From a virus, in the IMG/VR virus record IMGVR_UViG_3300045961_000282, positions 142,258 to 206,257 of that record: a DNA stretch of 64,000 nucleotides; one strand, written 5' to 3'. The notes beneath the pieces are model-generated. The model saw only the letters and a list, made by a program, of their open reading frames with translations. It did no database searches and had not been told where the DNA came from. The translations under genes were made by a program, and so were the position numbers. Below are positions 62,024 to 64,000 of the stretch, piece after piece; position 1 is the stretch's first letter, and each line of letters opens with the position of its first letter.

Positions 62024-62337
62024 GCCGGTTCACGATGACCGATGCCGACGGGGAGATCATCGCGCTGGTCACCGTCACCGACTCCGGCTGGCCGCGGCGC
62101 TGGTACGCCACCGACGGGGATTCCGAGTGGGCCGGACGGGCGCCGACGAGGATGGTCGGGCTCGTCGTCGCGCTGCGCCATCTACGGCACCGGTCGCGCA
62201 CGTGGGCATTCGGGCAATACCTGCGCACCATAGGAATAGTGCTCGGTGTCGGAGTCAGGCAGTGGCACCGGGAGAACCAGCGGATGTTCACCCTTGAGCC
62301 CGGATCAGCCACCGACGGGGATAGGTTGATCCGGTGA
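62020..62337 (+). CDS. Small protein, 105 aa
   Basis: GTG start in the upstream stop. MSRFTMTDADGEIIALVTVT, RRWYATDGDSEWAGRAPTRM and WAFGQYLRTIGIVLGVGVRQ. The last segment is mildly hydrophobic. Function unknown. Confidence 0.75.
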   Translation: MSRFTMTDADGEIIALVTVTDSGWPRRWYATDGDSEWAGRAPTRMVGLVVALRHLRHRSRTWAFGQYLRTIGIVLGVGVRQWHRENQRMFTLEPGSATDGDRLIR

Positions 62338-62489
62338 GCATCGACCGAGACCGCATCGAGCGGATCTGCGCCGCGCGCTTCCCGATGTGGGCGACGATGG
62401 GGGAGAAGACCAAGGATCAGTACCGACGGCAGGCGGAGTTCTGGACCGAAGCCGTCGATCAGGCCGACGCGGATACCGCAGACCAGTGA
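62334..62489 (+). CDS. Small protein, 51 aa
   Basis: GTG start in the upstream stop. MSIDRDRIERICAARFPMWA, GEKTKDQYRRQAEFWTEAVD. Charged helix. Matches a small-protein type often seen in phage early operons. Confidence 0.75.
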   Translation: MSIDRDRIERICAARFPMWATMGEKTKDQYRRQAEFWTEAVDQADADTADQ

Positions 62490-62665
62490 CCCCCCAGCCC
62501 GCCCCGGTGTACGTCCGCTGCCCGGCATGTGCCGTCATCGCCGTGTGTCCTGTCACCTTCACCGGCAAGGGCCCCCAGATCACCGTCACCGTCGACACCG
62601 AACCGTGGCGCACCCACGCCGAGGCATGCCGCGGGCTCGCCAACGGGCTCCCTGACACCCCCTGA
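62486..62665 (+). CDS. Small Cys-pair protein, 59 aa
   Basis: GTG start in the upstream stop. MTPQPAPVYVRCPACAVIAV, TVDTEPWRTHAEACRGLANG. CPAC and a later His/Cys may bind zinc. Last gene of the coupled unit from 60994. Confidence 0.75.
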   Translation: MTPQPAPVYVRCPACAVIAVCPVTFTGKGPQITVTVDTEPWRTHAEACRGLANGLPDTP

Positions 62666-63300
62666 ACACCTCCAAACAACGAAATACCCGTTACCCGCCC
62701 GTGGCCGTATGCCACTTTTCGTCGTTTGCCCCCGGCTGGAACAACGGAAACTGTAGCCCCAGCAACGGAAACCGTAGGCCCTCCCACCACTCCACCACCC
62801 CCATCACCGCCCCCATCCGACGCGGATTGACCCCCGATCTGTGCTCCACAGCCCCTGTTCTGCGGGTTCCGCTTGACATTTGACAAGTGGCCGATAGGCT
62901 CGGCACCAACGCCCCCGGGTGCCGAGGGGATCGGGAAGTAATAGGATTGCCGCTCCCTCTACATCTGAGCCCCCACTGCACCGGCTGCACCCACTGGTGC
63001 TAGGAACCCATAGCCCCTAGGACCAACTGCACCCATTGAACCAACAGCCCCTCAGATCTTAGATCTGGGGGGCTTAGATCTATGGGTGCAGTTGGTGCAG
63101 TAGGTCCTACGGTGCAGTTGGTGCTGTTGTTCCTGTTGGTCCCGTGGGTACTAGGTACCTAGATCCTATGGGGGGTGTCAAGCGATGTCAACCAACCGAC
63201 GCGGATTGAGTTTCCGCGGTACCCAAGTACCTGAGTGGCGGGGATGTCCCGGGAGATCTCCGGGTGTGCATCTCGACCGAACCATACGGGATATGGTTCA
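62666..63300. other. Repeat-rich non-coding stretch with a promoter
   Basis: TTGACA (62873), 16-bp spacer, TAGGCT (62895) form a good promoter followed at once by the hairpin CGGCAC/GTGCCG and no open frame. Further right, ACCAACTGCACCCAT and ATGGGTGCAGTTGGT form a 15-bp inverted repeat around AGATCTTAGATCT, with extra GGTGCAGTTGGTGC copies. It ends in the GAACCATA inverted repeat at 63279. A non-coding RNA or cis-acting site is likely. Confidence 0.6.
63279..63299. repeat. Inverted repeat of the GAACCATA motif
   Basis: GAACCATA, 5 bp, TATGGTTC: a perfect palindrome, same geometry as at 45495-45515. Confidence 0.75.
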
Positions 63301-63395
63301 CATTACGGGCCCCAGTAAATACCCACCCGCCCCGGCCGACGCCGACATTTCCCGGCACCCCCGCACCCGGGGTCCAGCATTTCTGGGATCGGCCG

Positions 63396-63668
63396 TCAGC
63401 CGGGATTCTGGATTCCCGCTTCCAATACGGCCATCAACACTTCCTCCACCGGCACATTCAGGGCATCGGCTGCTATTTCCGCCAGCGCTGCGGCGACAAA
63501 TGCCTGCGTCACCACGAATTCCGCCGCACTGTTGCCCACGATGGCCTCCCCCGCCTTGGTCCCCAGTGCCCGCAGGCGCTCCAGCGGGGCCCCCTCCTTG
63601 TGGTCGATCACCCCCGCCACCAGCGCCACCGCAGGGCCCACCAGCGGCAGATTGGGCATCTGAGCCAC
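63396..63668 (-). CDS. Small helical protein, 90 aa
   Basis: MAQMPNLPLVGPAVALVAGV, then LGTKAGEAIVGNSAAEFVVT and AALAEIAADALNVPVEEVLM. Ala/Val-rich helices. GTG at 63668 after GCGGGAAAC, or ATG at 63659. Downstream of the HNH gene; position next to a packaging-type HNH gene suggests a packaging or virion role, unproven. Confidence 0.75.
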   Translation of the reverse strand: MAQMPNLPLVGPAVALVAGVIDHKEGAPLERLRALGTKAGEAIVGNSAAEFVVTQAFVAAALAEIAADALNVPVEEVLMAVLEAGIQNPG

Positions 63669-63746
63669 GTTTCCCGCCTCTCAGGCCCCCACAGGGCCCC
63701 TCACGGCCCCTCTGGGCCCCTTCCGTCCCCCTCCTGCCCCCCGTTC

Positions 63747-64000
63747 CTACTGCCCCAGCCGCTGCGCCCTGCCCCGTCCCTGCTCCTCCTTCTGGGTGGC
63801 CCGGATCACCATCCCCCCCGCCGTCAGCCAGCACCACTGCCCCCGATACGCCACCATCACGCTTTCCGGTTCCTCGCTTTGTTTCACCAGCCACCCCATT
63901 TCCATGGCCTTCCCCCTATTCCCCTCGATCCACCCATGGCACCCCGTCGTCCCACTGCCGCACAGCATCAACAGATTCTCCGGCACATCCTCCTTCTCCG
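63747..64000 (-). CDS. HNH endonuclease, C-terminal part (cut by right edge)
   Basis: The frame is open to the right edge. VPENLLMLCGSGTTGCHGWI matches the C-terminal part of phage HNH endonucleases of the packaging type, followed by GNRGKAMEMGWLVKQSEEPE and MVAYRGQWCWLTAGGMV. The N-terminal half lies beyond the window. Such genes commonly stand beside the small or large terminase and assist DNA packaging, but here terL is at the other end of the window. Confidence 0.85.
   Translation of the reverse strand, partial: EKEDVPENLLMLCGSGTTGCHGWIEGNRGKAMEMGWLVKQSEEPESVMVAYRGQWCWLTAGGMVIRATQKEEQGRGRAQRLGQ

Larger units (their letters stand above)
9180..63299. repeat. Dispersed CGAACCATA motif, about 19 exact copies
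   Basis: Copies (either strand) lie near 9180, 10210, 11302, 15572, 22273, 27203, 28347, 31238, 36107, 39003, 40934, 45494, 54438, 55070, 55273, 57296, 60676, 60801 and 63278. Several are the TATGGT -10 box of a leaderless gene; others are inside genes or in the composite elements. Confidence 0.8.

Noticed and set aside
1-64000. Integrase, excisionase or attP site marking a temperate phage
   Set aside because: No tyrosine or serine recombinase motif was found in any good frame. Lifestyle cannot be decided from this window, since the genome continues beyond both edges.

Overview
The window reads as part of the genome of a large, GC-rich actinobacteriophage, probably from a Gordonia-, Rhodococcus-, Microbacterium- or Mycobacterium-type host. 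The evidence is a phage large terminase, many small tightly packed genes, a phage-borne Lsr2-like protein and a WhiB-like protein (both actinobacterial regulators), six HNH endonucleases and two isolated tRNAs. No integrase, portal, capsid or tail gene is visible. The left edge cuts a secreted protein and the right edge cuts an HNH endonuclease, so the genome continues on both sides.

Layout. About 0-2.4 kb: leftward genes (secreted protein, lipoprotein, helical proteins), then a repeat-rich non-coding stretch to 3.1 kb. 3.1-6.3 kb: small proteins, two related winged-helix proteins and Lsr2. 6.6-12.6 kb: HNH endonuclease, terminase large subunit (leftward, carrying a 134-residue mini-intein at the Walker B motif), a free-standing intein-like protein with a LAGLIDADG-type endonuclease, a helix-turn-helix protein and another HNH endonuclease. 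12.6-14.6 kb: five overlapping leftward genes that look like tandem paralogues. 14.7-15.2 kb: a large, strongly folded non-coding RNA candidate. 15.2-19.2 kb: mixed-strand small genes, including the WhiB-like protein. 19.2-51.5 kb: a long, mostly rightward series of about 60 small genes in short transcription units, containing a PNKP-type phosphatase, an M28 peptidase, an MmeI-type restriction-modification enzyme, tRNA-Trp, tRNA-Cys, a MoxR ATPase with a VWA partner and a HicA-like protein. 51.5-55 kb: a less GC-biased unit with a long structured leader, a GHKL-type ATPase and a DNA adenine methylase. 55-60 kb: a palindromic locus, five small or medium genes and a DinG-type helicase. 60-63.4 kb: a candidate origin with helically phased iterons, an HNH endonuclease, a double helix-turn-helix protein with five small overlapping genes, then another repeat-rich stretch.

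Regulatory architecture is the most distinctive feature. Most units in the right part start from a stereotyped promoter (TTGACA or TTGACC, usually an 18-bp spacer, then TATGCT or TAAGGT), followed by an unstructured CAAC-rich leader and a GAAAGGA ribosome binding site. In about ten cases the promoter is built into an inverted repeat: the -35 box lies in the loop and the 3' arm ends at the -10 box, so the terminator-like hairpin of one gene carries the promoter of the next. Seven small genes use a second leader type (GAGCGAGGGA stem-loop) with base-pair covariation between copies. Several genes appear leaderless, with TATGGT about 9 nt before ATG.

Three dispersed sequence families overlie the genes: at least 25 exact copies of the 12-mer GCGCGCGACCGG, about 19 exact copies of CGAACCATA (twice as a 21-bp inverted repeat), and composite intergenic elements combining the 12-mer, CTCGAG and CGTATGGTTCG at roughly 3-kb intervals from 22 to 39 kb. 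These look like sites for a genome-wide DNA-binding protein (repressor, silencer, partition or packaging). Together with the separated intein and endonuclease pair at the terminase, they are the best candidates for something undescribed. All functions are read from the sequence alone; no database search was run.
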